A stretch of 64,000 bases of DNA, from assembly GCF_040537815.1 (NCBI RefSeq), contig NZ_JBEWSZ010000009.1, positions 75,702-139,701 of the forward strand. The letters are read 5' to 3'. The translations under genes were made by a program, and so were the position numbers. Of this stretch, positions 1-9,529 are shown piece after piece. Each line of letters starts with the position of its first letter. Position 1 is the stretch's first letter. The notes under the pieces are model-generated. The model ran no database searches. It was not told the origin of the DNA and saw only the letters and a program-made list of their open reading frames with translations. The stretch is from Mesorhizobium shangrilense (GTDB taxonomy: Bacteria; Pseudomonadota; Alphaproteobacteria; Rhizobiales; Rhizobiaceae).

Positions 1-702
1 TGGATGGATGCACATGCGCGCGCCGACGTCCTCGGCAACGGGAATGATTTGCTTCAGGAACCAGGCAAGGTTGGCGCGCAGCTCGGCCGGACCGATCGCC
101 TCGTAGTCAGCCAGGGCCGCGCGCATGCCATCCCGATCGTACTTGCGTTCGGTGGCCGGAAGCCCGGCAATGAGGTTGCGCTCTATCTTGTCGATGCGCT
201 CGTCGCTTAACGTCTTCAGCCGCGCTTCCGCCTCCTTGAGACGCGCCGGGCTGTAGTCGGCCTCGGCATTCCTCCGCTTCAGCACGAACAGATCATAGGC
301 GGCAAAGTCGATCGCATCGAAGCGCAGGGCATAGCCGGTGGTCGGCAGCCGGTAGGCGAGATCGGTCCGGGTCCAGTCCACCACCGGCATGAAATTGTAG
401 CAGATGGTGGCGATGCCGGCCTTTGCCAGCGCCCGGATCGTGTCCTTGTACCAGCCGACATAGCGCTCCCTTTCCGCCGAGCCGGTCTTGATCGAGTTGT
501 GGACGGGGATGCTCTCCACCACCGACCAGTTCAGCCCGGCGGCCTCGATGACGCGCTTGCGCTCGAGTATGTCGGCGAGCGGCCAGGCGCTGCCGTCATA
601 GATGTTGTGCAGTGCCGAAACGACACCTGTGGCTCCGGCCTGTTTGACATGATCGAGCGTGACCGGATCGTCCGGACCGTACCAGCGCCAGCATTGTTCC
701 AT
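1..702 (-). CDS. uxuA: Mannonate dehydratase UxuA, 3' part cut by window edge
   Basis: Dehydrates D-mannonate to 2-keto-3-deoxygluconate in hexuronate catabolism (cytoplasmic, metal-dependent TIM barrel). An open frame of 234 codons runs leftward from an ATG at 702-700 to base 1 with no stop. The product begins [19 protein letters not shown], the UxuA N-terminal hallmark, and continues through [14 protein letters not shown] and [14 protein letters not shown], also conserved in the family. It stops at CIHP, so roughly the last 160-170 residues of a protein usually near 400 aa are missing. The gene is divergent from the SDR at 774, with a GntR-type operator in the 71-base gap. Assignment is from recognised motifs. 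Confidence 0.9.
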   Translation of the reverse strand, partial: MEQCWRWYGPDDPVTLDHVKQAGATGVVSALHNIYDGSAWPLADILERKRVIEAAGLNWSVVESIPVHNSIKTGSAERERYVGWYKDTIRALAKAGIATICYNFMPVVDWTRTDLAYRLPTTGYALRFDAIDFAAYDLFVLKRRNAEADYSPARLKEAEARLKTLSDERIDKIERNLIAGLPATERKYDRDGMRAALADYEAIGPAELRANLAWFLKQIIPVAEDVGARMCIHP

Positions 703-734
703 GATTGTCTCTTGAGTGGTTGCGAGGAGCCATA

Positions 735-745
735 TTGTCGGACAA
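735..745. promoter_or_regulatory. GntR/FadR-type operator between uxuA and SDR
   Basis: TTGTC-G-GACAA is a perfect 5-1-5 inverted repeat. It fits the TNGTNNNACNA pattern typical of FadR-subfamily (FCD) GntR repressors, which often control hexuronate genes (UxuR and ExuR are in that subfamily). It sits in the divergent gap, 33 bases from the uxuA start and 29 bases from the SDR start, so it could control both. The same arms recur at 16490-16500. No GntR gene is visible in the window. Confidence 0.6.
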
Positions 746-773
746 CAATGGCGAGTCAAATCGGAGCTTCGCA

Positions 774-1559
774 ATGAAGGATTTCGACGGCAAGGTTGCC
801 CTGGTGACGGGAACGACCGGCATCGGCCTGGCAAGCGCCCGGCGTCTGGCGGCGGGCGGGGCGGCGATCCTTGCCTGCGGCATCGACAAAAGCGCCAACG
901 CGGCCATGCAGGCCGAGCTCGATCACTCGGGCGCCGCAGCCCTGGTGATGACGACGGACGTCTCCGTTCCGGATGAGGTGGCCAAGGCGATCGCCGCCGG
1001 CGTCGCGCGCTTCGGCGGGTTGGACATCATCGTCAATTCGGCCGCCGTGCACCCCTATGGCACGGCGACGACGACGAATTTCGAGACCTGGAACCGGACG
1101 ATGTCCGTCAATGTCGGCTCGATCTACCTCACGGCCCGTTTCGGCATTCCCGAAATGATCAAGCGGGGCGGCGGCGCCATCATCAACGTGGCTTCCGTGC
1201 AAGGCCACGCCTGCCAGGAGAACGTCGCCGCCTACGCCACGACCAAGGGCGCGATCCACACGCTGACACGCTCGCTGGCGCTCGACTACTCACGCCAGGG
1301 TATCCGCGTGAATTCGGTCAGTCCGGGATCGATCCGCACACCCATCCTCGAGCGGGCGGCGCGCGGTGACCATGGCACGGATGCCGACGTCGAAGCGGCC
1401 TACAGGCGCTTTGGCGAAGCGCATCCGATCGGCCGCATCGGCGAGCCCGAGGAAGTGGCCGAGCTCATTGCATTCCTGTGCTCGTCCAAGGCGGGCTTCT
1501 GCACCGGTGCCGACTACAAGATAGACGGCGGACTGACCGCCGGCATCGGCGTGAAATGA
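774..1559 (+). CDS. SDR family NAD(P)-dependent oxidoreductase
   Basis: Classical short-chain dehydrogenase, 261 aa from the ATG at 774. An upstream in-frame start at 705 would run through the operator and is not used. Rossmann motif TGTTGIG lies at residues 12-18, N113, S141, Y154 and K158 form the catalytic set (YATTK), and the C-terminal DGG is typical. The usual NNAG motif is NSAA here. Divergent from uxuA and sharing its operator, it is probably a sugar-acid oxidoreductase of the same pathway, for example a fructuronate or uronate reductase-like enzyme. The substrate cannot be told from the sequence. Confidence 0.85.
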   Translation: MKDFDGKVALVTGTTGIGLASARRLAAGGAAILACGIDKSANAAMQAELDHSGAAALVMTTDVSVPDEVAKAIAAGVARFGGLDIIVNSAAVHPYGTATTTNFETWNRTMSVNVGSIYLTARFGIPEMIKRGGGAIINVASVQGHACQENVAAYATTKGAIHTLTRSLALDYSRQGIRVNSVSPGSIRTPILERAARGDHGTDADVEAAYRRFGEAHPIGRIGEPEEVAELIAFLCSSKAGFCTGADYKIDGGLTAGIGVK

Positions 1560-1618
1560 AAGGCAGGGCGCCGATCCCGCCAAGAGCCGTTCTTGCGGCT
1601 ATGCGCGGTTCGCGGGCG

Positions 1619-2380
1619 TCAGCCGATGCTTTCGCCGCCGTCGATCACCAGCGCCTGGCCGGTCATGAAGGATGAGCGGTCCGAGACCAGGAACAGGATT
1701 GCTTCGGCGATCTCCTCGGCGCTGGCCCAGCGCCCCATCGGAATCTTGGTGCGGACATAGCGCTCGATCGCCTCGCGTCCGCCCATCTGGGCGATGAACG
1801 GCTCATTGAACGGCGTATCGACCCAGCCCGGGCAGAGCGCGTTGACGCGGACATTGTGCCTGGCATAGTCGAGCGACATCTGCCGGGTCATCGCCACCAC
1901 CGCATGTTTGGACGTGGCGTAGGCGATCATCTCGCGGTCATAGAACACGCCCGAATTCGAAGCCGTGTTGAGGATGACACCGCCGCCCTGCGCGATCATC
2001 GACGGCATGACGATCCTGGCCGCCAGGAACTGGGCGCGGACATTGACCCGCCACGACGCATCCATGCCGTCGACATCGACCTCGGTCAGCGTGCCGCCGA
2101 CCTGGATGCCGGCATGGTTGTGCAGGATGTCGATCCGCCCGTGCTTCTGGATCGTACCGGCAATGAGCTGCTCGACGGCCGCGTCCTCGTTGACATCCGT
2201 GGCGATGGCCTCGGCTTGGCCACCGGCCGTTCGGATGGCGCCAGCCGTCGCTTCGCCGGCGGCGGCATCCCTGTCGGCAATGACGATCGTCGCGCCTTCC
2301 TTGCCCATGATGATGGCGCCGGCACGTCCGATGCCGGAACCGGCGCCTGTCACCACGGCGATGCGGTCTTTGAGGATCAT
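1619..2380 (-). CDS. SDR family oxidoreductase, last gene of polyamine-type ABC operon
   Basis: 253-aa classical SDR. The start is the ATG at 2380 (MILKDRIAVV); the longer frame upstream overlaps the permease gene and lacks homology. TGAGSGIG nucleotide motif near residue 11, HNHAG in place of NNAG, catalytic S in NTASNSG, YATSK active site, and a C-terminal DGG. It starts 10 bases after the stop of the permease gene, so it is very likely translated from the same mRNA as the importer. It may oxidise or reduce the imported compound. Convergent with the SDR at 774-1559 but only distantly similar to it. Confidence 0.85.
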   Translation of the reverse strand: MILKDRIAVVTGAGSGIGRAGAIIMGKEGATIVIADRDAAAGEATAGAIRTAGGQAEAIATDVNEDAAVEQLIAGTIQKHGRIDILHNHAGIQVGGTLTEVDVDGMDASWRVNVRAQFLAARIVMPSMIAQGGGVILNTASNSGVFYDREMIAYATSKHAVVAMTRQMSLDYARHNVRVNALCPGWVDTPFNEPFIAQMGGREAIERYVRTKIPMGRWASAEEIAEAILFLVSDRSSFMTGQALVIDGGESIG

Positions 2381-2390
2381 GATGCGACTT

Positions 2391-3203
2391 TCAGTTTGAT
2401 GGCTTGCGCTGGCGCAGCTGCCATTGGGCAAGCACCACGAGCAGGACGGAGGCAACCAGCACGATGGTCGCGATGGCGTTGATTTCCGGCGTCACGCCAC
2501 GCCGGATCGACGCGAAGACATAGATCGGCAGCGTCGTCTGCGCGCCCGCGACGAAGAAGGCGATGATGAAATCGTCGAAGGAGAAAGTGAAGGCGAGCAG
2601 GAAGCCGGCGACCACCGCCGGCATGATCTGCGGCAGGACAATCGAGCGGAACGTCGTCAGCGGCGTGGCATAGAGATCGCTGGAAGCCTCGACCAGATTG
2701 CGGTCGAGGCTGCCGAGCCGCGTGCCGACGATCATCGTGACCAGCGCCATCGAGAACAGGCCGTGCGCCGCGATGATCGAGCCATAGCCAAGCGACAGCC
2801 TGGGCGGCTGATCGCCCGGCCAGATCGAGGCGAGGAACGGATTGACGACCGCGAACAGCTGGACGAGCGCGACCAGCGTCGAGATGCCGATGACGACGCC
2901 GGGAACGACGATCGCCGCCCCAAGCAGTGCGTCGAACACCGCGCGGGTTCGCACCCCGACGCGTGCCAGGCCGAGTGCGGCGGCGGTACCGAACAGCGCG
3001 GCCAGCAAGGCGCTGGTGGTGGCGATGAACAGGCTGTTCTTCAGCGCCTCGACCAGGAACGGGTTCGACAGCGCCTTGCCGTACCATTGCACCGAAAAAC
3101 CGGTGAACTCGCTGGCATGGTGCCCCGCGTTGAAGGAGAACAGCACGACAAGCGCGATCGGCAGATAGAGGAAGGCGAAGACGGCAATGACGAAGGCGCG
3201 CAT
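2391..3203 (-). CDS. ABC transporter permease, PotC-like
   Basis: 270-aa inner-membrane permease with about six hydrophobic segments, the first at residues 3-24. The cytoplasmic EAA loop reads EASSDLYATPLTTFRSIVLPQIMPA (quoted here as EASSDLYATPLTTF then RSIVLPQ). This loop is characteristic of polyamine/putrescine-type (PotC/PotI) permeases and docks the ATPase. Its ATG overlaps the stop of the preceding permease gene (ATGA at 3202-3205), showing translational coupling. It should pair with the 3203-4108 permease to form the channel. The substrate is inferred only at family level: spermidine, putrescine or a related amine or opine. Confidence 0.87.
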   Translation of the reverse strand: MRAFVIAVFAFLYLPIALVVLFSFNAGHHASEFTGFSVQWYGKALSNPFLVEALKNSLFIATTSALLAALFGTAAALGLARVGVRTRAVFDALLGAAIVVPGVVIGISTLVALVQLFAVVNPFLASIWPGDQPPRLSLGYGSIIAAHGLFSMALVTMIVGTRLGSLDRNLVEASSDLYATPLTTFRSIVLPQIMPAVVAGFLLAFTFSFDDFIIAFFVAGAQTTLPIYVFASIRRGVTPEINAIATIVLVASVLLVVLAQWQLRQRKPSN

Positions 3204-4108
3204 CAGATCAGATCCACCCGGCGGGCGCCCGAAACCCGGGTCGAGATACGGTTGGCGGCAATCAGCACCACCACGGAGACCAGAACCAGCGTGATGGCGA
3301 TGGCCGATCCGAACGGCCAGTTGCGCGACTGCAGGAACAGGTCAACCAGCGCATTGCCGATGAAGAACACCTTGCCGCCGCCAAGCAGCGTCGGGATCAG
3401 GTATTCGCCAAGCAGCAGGATCATCACCAGCGAGAAGCCGGTCATCACGCCCGGCAACGACAGTTTTAAGGTCACGCCCAGGAATGTGGAGAGCGGCGTC
3501 GCGCCGAGATCGGCGGAGGCTTCCAGCAGCCGACGGTCGAGCCGCTCGAGGCTGACATAGATCGGCAGGATCATCAGCGGCAGGTAGCCATAGACGATGC
3601 CGAGCAGGACCGCGCCCGGCGTGTTGATCAGCCTGACATCCTCGAAGCCGATATAGGCGAGCAGCGCCGGAATGCCGCGCCCGCCCAGCACATACATCCA
3701 GGCGTAGGTTCGCATCAAAAGGCTGGTCCAGAACGGAATCACGACGAGCGCAAGCAAGATCAGCCGCCACCGTGCAGGCGCGCGCAGCGCAAGGTAATAG
3801 GCGACCGGATAGGCGACGAGCAGACAGGCGAGCGCGCCGACCGGCGCCAACAGCATCGTGTTCCAGAAGGCTGTCGCCCGTGCCGGAAGGTTGGCGTATT
3901 GCGCGAAGGTGAAGGCAGCCTGGTAGCCGCCCTCCGGCGCCCGTTCGCCGACGCTGAACACGGCGATGGCGATGAACGGCAGCACCAGGAACACCACCAG
4001 CCACGCTGTCGCCGGCGCAAGCAGCAGCGCGGTCAGGAAATTATGACGAAATTTGTTGCCGTGCATTGAAACCGCCCCGATACCGGCGGACACGTGCCCG
4101 CCGGTCAA
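3203..4108 (-). CDS. ABC transporter permease, PotB-like
   Basis: 301-aa permease of the PotB/PotH type with about six membrane segments. The EAA loop is EASADLGATPLSTFLGVTLK-like, in the second half of the protein. The start is uncertain: the ATG at 4108 gives 301 aa, and a second ATG at 4066 (MHGNKFRHN) gives 287 aa and has a G-rich stretch upstream. Neither has a strong Shine-Dalgarno. It follows the binding-protein gene by 21 bases and overlaps the next permease. Partner of the 2391-3203 permease. Confidence 0.86.
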   Translation of the reverse strand: MTGGHVSAGIGAVSMHGNKFRHNFLTALLLAPATAWLVVFLVLPFIAIAVFSVGERAPEGGYQAAFTFAQYANLPARATAFWNTMLLAPVGALACLLVAYPVAYYLALRAPARWRLILLALVVIPFWTSLLMRTYAWMYVLGGRGIPALLAYIGFEDVRLINTPGAVLLGIVYGYLPLMILPIYVSLERLDRRLLEASADLGATPLSTFLGVTLKLSLPGVMTGFSLVMILLLGEYLIPTLLGGGKVFFIGNALVDLFLQSRNWPFGSAIAITLVLVSVVVLIAANRISTRVSGARRVDLI

Positions 4109-4129
4109 TTGTCCGCGTCAGGCTGACCC

Positions 4130-5293
4130 TCAGGCCGACTTGAAGCGTGCCATCAGTTCGGCACGGCCAGGATCGGTCAGCGTTGCCGCCGCGCCGAATT
4201 CCAGTGGCGTCAAAAGGTCGGCGGCCGGATAGAGGATCGGGTTGTCCAGCACTTCCTTCGGCAGCAGTTTGTTGACGCGCGCGTCGGTCGAGGGCGCGCC
4301 ATTGGCCAGGTGCTCCTTCACCGCGACCTGCGGGTTCATCAGGTAGTTGAGCAAGGCATAGCCGGCCGGCTTGTTCGGCGCGTCCTTCGGAATGGCGTAG
4401 AAATCGGTCCAGATCTCGCCGCCTTCCTTGCCCAGCACATAGGCGATCTCGGGGATGTCGCGATGCAGCTGCGCGCCGTCATTGGTCCAGCACATGGTCA
4501 TCCAGGCGTCGCCCGCGCGCATTCCCGGCTGATAGTCGGACGAGACCGCGAACAGATGCGGCTTGACCTTCAGCAGCAGTGCCTCGGCCTTGGCCAGTTC
4601 ATCCTGCTTCAGCGAGTTGAACGAGTAGCCGTAATATTTCAGCGCATTGCCGATGGTTGTCAGCTGGTAGTCATGCACCATGGTGCGGCCATCGCCCTCG
4701 GCCATCGCCGTGTCCCAGAACTCCTTCCAGCTCGTCATCGGCTTGGCGAGTTTCTTGGTGTTAACGGCAAACCCTGTGGTGCCCCAGTTCTTCGGCACAG
4801 CGTAGGTCACCTTGTCGATCGTGCCTTCGGCGGTGAAGCGCGGATCTTCCTGCGTGCCGTCGAAATTGGGCAGCTTCGCCATGTCCAGCGGCTCGATGAT
4901 CCCAAGCTTCTTGTAGGTCGAGATCGTGTAGTTGGTCGGCACGAACAGGCTCCAGCCCGACGCACCGGCCTGCAGCTTGGCCAGCATCTCCTCGTTGGAG
5001 CCGAACACGTTGACCTCGACGGCGACGCCGGTGTCCTTCTTGAAGTTCTCGAAGGTCTGCGGGTCATGGTAGTTCGGCCAGGTGGCGATCGACATGCGAT
5101 CGCCGAGGCTTTCGGCGGCAAAGGCCGGCGTCGGCATGATGCCGATCTCGCGCGCCATCACTGCGGTCGCAATTCCAAGGCCGGTCAGGCCAAGAAAATC
5201 GCGGCGGCCGATCGAGCCGCGCTTGAGGCGCATCAGCTGGTCGACGAACTTCTCGGGGCTTATCGGCAGTCCATCACGATATGATTTCGACAT
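4130..5293 (-). CDS. Extracellular solute-binding protein, PotD/PotF-like, Tat-exported
   Basis: 387-aa periplasmic receptor for the polyamine-type importer. A twin-arginine motif GRRDFLGLTG lies near residues 29-38, followed by a hydrophobic stretch and an AFA-A cleavage region near residue 59, so it is probably exported folded by Tat; the long N-region supports this. The mature part opens with MSIATWPNYHDPQTFENF, typical of the spermidine/putrescine-binding family (SBP_bac). The start overlaps the end of the ATPase gene by 20 bases. Ligand not determined. Confidence 0.88.
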   Translation of the reverse strand: MSKSYRDGLPISPEKFVDQLMRLKRGSIGRRDFLGLTGLGIATAVMAREIGIMPTPAFAAESLGDRMSIATWPNYHDPQTFENFKKDTGVAVEVNVFGSNEEMLAKLQAGASGWSLFVPTNYTISTYKKLGIIEPLDMAKLPNFDGTQEDPRFTAEGTIDKVTYAVPKNWGTTGFAVNTKKLAKPMTSWKEFWDTAMAEGDGRTMVHDYQLTTIGNALKYYGYSFNSLKQDELAKAEALLLKVKPHLFAVSSDYQPGMRAGDAWMTMCWTNDGAQLHRDIPEIAYVLGKEGGEIWTDFYAIPKDAPNKPAGYALLNYLMNPQVAVKEHLANGAPSTDARVNKLLPKEVLDNPILYPAADLLTPLEFGAAATLTDPGRAELMARFKSA

Positions 5294-6443
5294 GTTTGTT
5301 TACCCTCTGGTTGGTCCCGTTGTTCTTGGTCTCCGGAAACGCCAGCGGCGTCCCGTTGGCAAAGCCGATGGCGACGGGTTCACCCGGCTTGAAGAGATTT
5401 CCGTGGCCGATCACATGGTCGGCCTTGGCGAGCAGCGTCCCCAGACCCTGGACCTCGATGGCGTATTCCGCCGTCGAGCCCAGGAATATCCGGTTGCGGA
5501 CGACGCCCTTGAACGGGCCGCCTGTCGGCGCGCCGAGACTGAGTGTTTCGGGACGCAGGCTGACCGACACGGCCTCGCCTTGGCGCAGGGTTGTCCGCTT
5601 GCGCGCCGCGATGACGGTGCCGTCGGCCAGCGCCACTTCAACGAGGTCGCCGGAATGCCCGGCGACGGTGCCGCTCAACAAATTGGTCTTGCCGACGAAG
5701 TCGGCGACGAACAGGTCGGCCGGCTCGTCATAGATCTCGCTGGGTTGCCCGAGCTGGACGATGCGCCCGCCATTCATGACGCAGACGAAATCGCTCATCG
5801 ACAGCGCTTCCTCCTGGTCGTGGGTAACGAGGACAAAGGTGATGCCGATCTCGCGCTGCAGATTCTGCAGTTCGATCTGCATGTCTGTGCGCAGCTTCTT
5901 GTCGAGCGCGGCAAGCGGCTCGTCGAGCAGCAACACGGCCGGCTTGTTGACCAAGGCGCGCGCCAGCGCGACACGCTGCTGCTGTCCGCCCGACAGTTCA
6001 TGGATCTTGCGGCGGCCATAGCCGGCGAGCCGCACCATTTCCAGCGCCTCGCCCGCCCGCGTGCCGATCTCGCGTGACGACAGCCTCGGCCTTGCCTGGC
6101 GCAGGCCATAGGCAACGTTGTCCTCGACATCCAGATGCGGAAACAGCGCATATTGCTGGAACACCATGTTGACCGGCCGCCGGTACGGCGGCGTGCCCGC
6201 CATGTCCTGTCCACGGATCAACACCTGGCCTTCGCTCGGCTGCTCGAAGCCGCCGATCATGCGCAGGCATGTGGTCTTGCCGCAGCCGGACGGCCCGAGC
6301 AGCGCGACAAAGGCAGAGGGCGGCACGGCAAGGTCGATGCCGCTGACCGCGGTCACCGCGCCATAGCGCTTGGTGACGCCGCGAAACTCGATGTCGGGCA
6401 CTGCGGTCAAAGGCTGCGGGCTCCAGCGACAGGGCAATTTCAA
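5274..6443 (-). CDS. ABC transporter ATPase, PotA-like
   Basis: 389-aa ATPase energising the importer; first gene of the operon. Walker A GPSGCGKT at residues 50-57, Q-loop FQQYALFPH, signature LSGGQQQRVALARAL, Walker B LLLDEP, and the switch histidine in LVTHDQEEAL. The C-terminal third is a TOBE-like regulatory domain, as in PotA. The homologous region starts at PDIEFRGV, so the true start may be a GTG at 6401 rather than the ATG at 6443. Operon order is ATPase, binding protein, two permeases, SDR. Divergent from the LuxR-type regulator. Confidence 0.9.
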   Translation of the reverse strand: MKLPCRWSPQPLTAVPDIEFRGVTKRYGAVTAVSGIDLAVPPSAFVALLGPSGCGKTTCLRMIGGFEQPSEGQVLIRGQDMAGTPPYRRPVNMVFQQYALFPHLDVEDNVAYGLRQARPRLSSREIGTRAGEALEMVRLAGYGRRKIHELSGGQQQRVALARALVNKPAVLLLDEPLAALDKKLRTDMQIELQNLQREIGITFVLVTHDQEEALSMSDFVCVMNGGRIVQLGQPSEIYDEPADLFVADFVGKTNLLSGTVAGHSGDLVEVALADGTVIAARKRTTLRQGEAVSVSLRPETLSLGAPTGGPFKGVVRNRIFLGSTAEYAIEVQGLGTLLAKADHVIGHGNLFKPGEPVAIGFANGTPLAFPETKNNGTNQRVNKHVEIIS

Positions 6444-6471
6444 GACGCTACCAGAGCCAATACCTGCTAGT

Positions 6472-6493
6472 ATATACCTCGCGGGTGGTATAT
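6472..6493. promoter_or_regulatory. Dyad operator ATATACC-N8-GGTATAT
   Basis: A perfect 7-bp inverted repeat with an 8-nt spacer (22 bp in total) sits in the 87-base gap between the divergent ABC ATPase and LuxR-type regulator genes. Its size and symmetry fit a homodimeric LuxR-type regulator. The surrounding tract is AT-rich (TATAT repeats) compared with the genome, so the -10 regions may lie here too. Binding by the adjacent regulator is inferred. Confidence 0.5.
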
Positions 6494-6530
6494 CTGATCT
6501 ATATTATCGTTTGAAGGGGTATGGCTGAGC

Positions 6531-7337
6531 GTGTCCCGCAGCGACGAATACAACCAGCTCGCCACGCTTGTCGCCGCGACCCGGGAGACGAGCGGCGATC
6601 TCTTCGGCAAGGCGATGGTCGATTGGCTGAGGCAGCATGTCAGCTTCGACCATTGCGTGATCTTCGGCTATCGCGGTGCGGCACGCCCGCCGCTGCTGTT
6701 CGAGACCTTCTCGCCAGCCGAAAGCCACGTCTTCGTGGCGCTCTACCAGGAAGGGCCGTATCTTCTGGACCCGTTCCACCATGCGGCGGTCGAACGAAAG
6801 GAAGGTTTCTGGCGCATGCGCGAACTGGCGCCGGACCGCTTCTATGCCAGCGAATATTTTCGCTCCTACTACAGCCAGACAAGGCTGGCCGAGGAGGTCG
6901 GCTTCTTCGTGCCGCTGCCGGACAAAGACGCGCTGGTTATCTCCCTGATGCGGTTGCGCGCGTCAGGCACCTTCGGAACCGCCGATGCCAGGCTGTTGCG
7001 CGACATGGCGCCTGCGGTGATCAGCCTGGCTAGGCTGCGCTGGCCGGGCCTTCCGACAGATGAGCCTACCGGAACCAAGCAGGACGAAGCGATTGCCCCG
7101 GTCAACGAGTTCGACCGCGCGCATATCTGGCAGAGCCTGTCGCTGACACCGCGCGAAAAACATGTCGTCGACCTAGTGCTGCAGGGCCATTCCACGGAAT
7201 CGATCGCCAGGGCCATGCGCATCGTGCCGGGAACCGTGAAGGTCCACCGGCGCAACATCTACCGCAAGCTCAAGATCAAGTCGCAGGCCGGCCTCTTCGC
7301 CCGCTTCGTCGAGATCATCGACGCGCGGATAAGGTAG
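6531..7337 (+). CDS. LuxR-family transcriptional regulator
   Basis: 268 aa from a GTG start preceded by GAAGGGG about 12 bases upstream. The C-terminal helix-turn-helix (roughly residues 204-260) reads LTPREKHVVDLVLQGHSTESIA then GTVKVHRRNIYRKL, the GerE/LuxR DNA-binding domain. The N-terminal 180 residues do not look like an acyl-homoserine-lactone domain or a receiver; they may be a GAF-like ligand sensor. Being divergent from the polyamine-type importer, with a dyad between them, it is probably the local regulator of that operon and may sense its substrate. Confidence 0.82.
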   Translation: MSRSDEYNQLATLVAATRETSGDLFGKAMVDWLRQHVSFDHCVIFGYRGAARPPLLFETFSPAESHVFVALYQEGPYLLDPFHHAAVERKEGFWRMRELAPDRFYASEYFRSYYSQTRLAEEVGFFVPLPDKDALVISLMRLRASGTFGTADARLLRDMAPAVISLARLRWPGLPTDEPTGTKQDEAIAPVNEFDRAHIWQSLSLTPREKHVVDLVLQGHSTESIARAMRIVPGTVKVHRRNIYRKLKIKSQAGLFARFVEIIDARIR

Positions 7338-7364
7338 CCGGCGAACAATGTGCCGGCCGGCCTT

Positions 7365-9437
7365 TCAGATGGAGGCGCCGGCTTCCCACGAACCGGTCTC
7401 GGCCATTGCCTTGAGCAGCGGAGCCGGCTTGAAGACATCCTTGGCCGTTCGGTCATGCCAGTACTCGAGCCGCTCGATGATCTTGGCCGCACCTTCCAGG
7501 CCGGCCCAGAACATCGGTCCGCCCTTGCCCACGGGAAAGCCGTAGCCGTTGACCCAGACGACATCGATGTCGGACGAGCGGGCCACTATCCCTTCCTCCA
7601 GGATTTTCGCGCCCTCGTTGATCATCGGATAGAGCGTGCGCTCGATGATCTCCTCGGCGCTGATCGCACGCGGCGCGATGCCCTTCTCGGCCGCTTTGGT
7701 GCGGATCAGCGCCTCGACCTCGGGATCGGCAATCGGCGTGCGCGCGTCGGCTTCGTAGAGATAGAAGCCACGGCCGGTCTTCTGGCCAAAACGGCCCTGT
7801 TCGCACAGCGTGTCGGCGATGACAGCCGTCAGGCCGCGCGCCTTGCGATTGCGCCAGCCAATGTCGAGGCCGGCGAGATCGCCCATCTGGAACGGACCCA
7901 TCGGCCAGCCGAAATCGGTGAACGCCTGATCGATCTGGCTGGGCGTCGCGCCCTCCAGCAACAGCGCTTCGGATTCCGAGCCACGCGCGGCCAGCATGCG
8001 GTTGCCGACGAAGCCATGGCAGACGCCGACGACGACAGCCACCTTGCCGATCCGCCGCGCCATATCGACGACGGTGGCCAGCGCATCGGGCGCGGTCTTG
8101 TCGGCGCGCACGATCTCCAGCAGCTTCATGACATTGGCCGGCGAGAAGAAATGCAGGCCGAGCACGTCCTGCGGCCGCGAGATCGAGGCGGCGATTTCGT
8201 TGATGTCGAGATAGGAGGTGTTGGTGGCAAGGATGGCACCGGGTTTGGCCACGGCATCGAGCTTGCCGAACACCTCCTTCTTGACCGCCATGTCCTCGAA
8301 CACAGCCTCGACGATCAGGTCGCAGTCGGCGAGGTCGGCATAGTCGGTGGAGCCTTTGAACTGGGCGAGCCGCTGCCGCTTGGCGTCTTCGGTCAAGGAG
8401 CCGCGCGTGACGGAAACGGCGTAGTTCTTCTCGATCGTGCCGAGCCCGCGCTGCAGCGCCTCCTGGCTGGTTTCCAGCAAGGTGATGGGGTAGCCGCCAT
8501 TGGCGAAAGCCATGGCGATGCCACCGCCCATCGTGCCGGCGCCGATGATCCCGACGCGGGTGATCCTGCGCTTGACGATGTCCTTGGCCGAGGTCTTGGC
8601 CGCCTCACGTTCGGCGAAGAACAGATGGCGCTGCGCCCGTGACTGGTCACTGGCGACGAGTCTTACGAACAGCGCGCGCTCCGCCGCCAGTGCTTCGTCG
8701 AAAGGCATCGTGACGGCATTGCGCACCGCTTGCGCACAGGCGATCGGCGCCTCGAGGCCACGCGCCTTCTTGGCGAGGGCCCCAGCCTCGGCGTCGAAGG
8801 CCGCCAGGTCGGTTTCCTCGAGCCCATCATCGCGATCGCGCACGGGCGTGTAGGGACCACCCTTGCGGGCTATTTCCCTGGCGAAGTTTACTGCATGCGC
8901 GGTCAGGTCGCCTTCAAAGACGGCATCGACCAGGCCGGCGGCATGCGCTTCGGTGGCACCGATCGGCGAACCGGAGACGATCATCCTGAGCGCCTTCACC
9001 GCCCCGACAAGACGCGGCAGCCGCACCGTGCCGCCGCCGCCCGGCAACAGGCCGAGTTTCACCTCGGGCAAGCCGAGCTTGGCGCCGGCATCAGCGACGC
9101 GGAAATGGCATCCGAGCGCTAGCTCCAGGCCGCCACCGAGCGCGGTTCCATGGATGGCCGCGACCGTCGGCTTGGCGATGGTCTCGAGCGTTGCGATCAG
9201 CGCGCGCAGATCGGGCTGTTGCACAGGCTTGCCGAATTCCGTGATGTCGGCGCCGGCGACAAAGGTCCGGCCGGCACAGGCGATGACGATGGCCGCGACC
9301 GATGGATCATCCCGCAGGGAGACCAGCGCCTGCAGCAGCGGCTCGCGGACATGAAAACTCAGCGCGTTGACCGGCGGATTGTCGATGGTGACGATGGCGA
9401 CATCGCCGTCCCGGCTGACCTTCACGAAATCGGACAA
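7365..9437 (-). CDS. Bifunctional enoyl-CoA hydratase / 3-hydroxyacyl-CoA dehydrogenase
   Basis: 690-aa beta-oxidation multifunctional enzyme. The N-terminal crotonase domain (about residues 1-190) has the oxyanion loops AGADITEF and [14 protein letters not shown], and the glutamate in [15 protein letters not shown]. The NAD-binding domain starts near residue 295 with [15 protein letters not shown], and the C-terminal 3-hydroxyacyl-CoA dehydrogenase domains run to the end. It resembles the peroxisomal-type MFE and FadJ more than E. coli FadB. No thiolase gene is adjacent, so it acts with enzymes encoded elsewhere. It is convergent with the LuxR gene, 27 bases apart. Confidence 0.92.
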   Translation of the reverse strand: MSDFVKVSRDGDVAIVTIDNPPVNALSFHVREPLLQALVSLRDDPSVAAIVIACAGRTFVAGADITEFGKPVQQPDLRALIATLETIAKPTVAAIHGTALGGGLELALGCHFRVADAGAKLGLPEVKLGLLPGGGGTVRLPRLVGAVKALRMIVSGSPIGATEAHAAGLVDAVFEGDLTAHAVNFAREIARKGGPYTPVRDRDDGLEETDLAAFDAEAGALAKKARGLEAPIACAQAVRNAVTMPFDEALAAERALFVRLVASDQSRAQRHLFFAEREAAKTSAKDIVKRRITRVGIIGAGTMGGGIAMAFANGGYPITLLETSQEALQRGLGTIEKNYAVSVTRGSLTEDAKRQRLAQFKGSTDYADLADCDLIVEAVFEDMAVKKEVFGKLDAVAKPGAILATNTSYLDINEIAASISRPQDVLGLHFFSPANVMKLLEIVRADKTAPDALATVVDMARRIGKVAVVVGVCHGFVGNRMLAARGSESEALLLEGATPSQIDQAFTDFGWPMGPFQMGDLAGLDIGWRNRKARGLTAVIADTLCEQGRFGQKTGRGFYLYEADARTPIADPEVEALIRTKAAEKGIAPRAISAEEIIERTLYPMINEGAKILEEGIVARSSDIDVVWVNGYGFPVGKGGPMFWAGLEGAAKIIERLEYWHDRTAKDVFKPAPLLKAMAETGSWEAGASI

Positions 9438-9529
9438 GCAAAACCTCCCAGCAATGGTGAGCGGCTAGCCGCCGCGCGAACGGGATTTACAGCGCCATGA
9501 CGCCGATGGGAACTGGCTCGGCACAATGA

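Noticed and set aside
1..702. Plus-strand 68-aa and minus-strand 60-aa frames over the left edge
   Set aside because: Both are shadows of the truncated uxuA frame, which runs open through the whole stretch.
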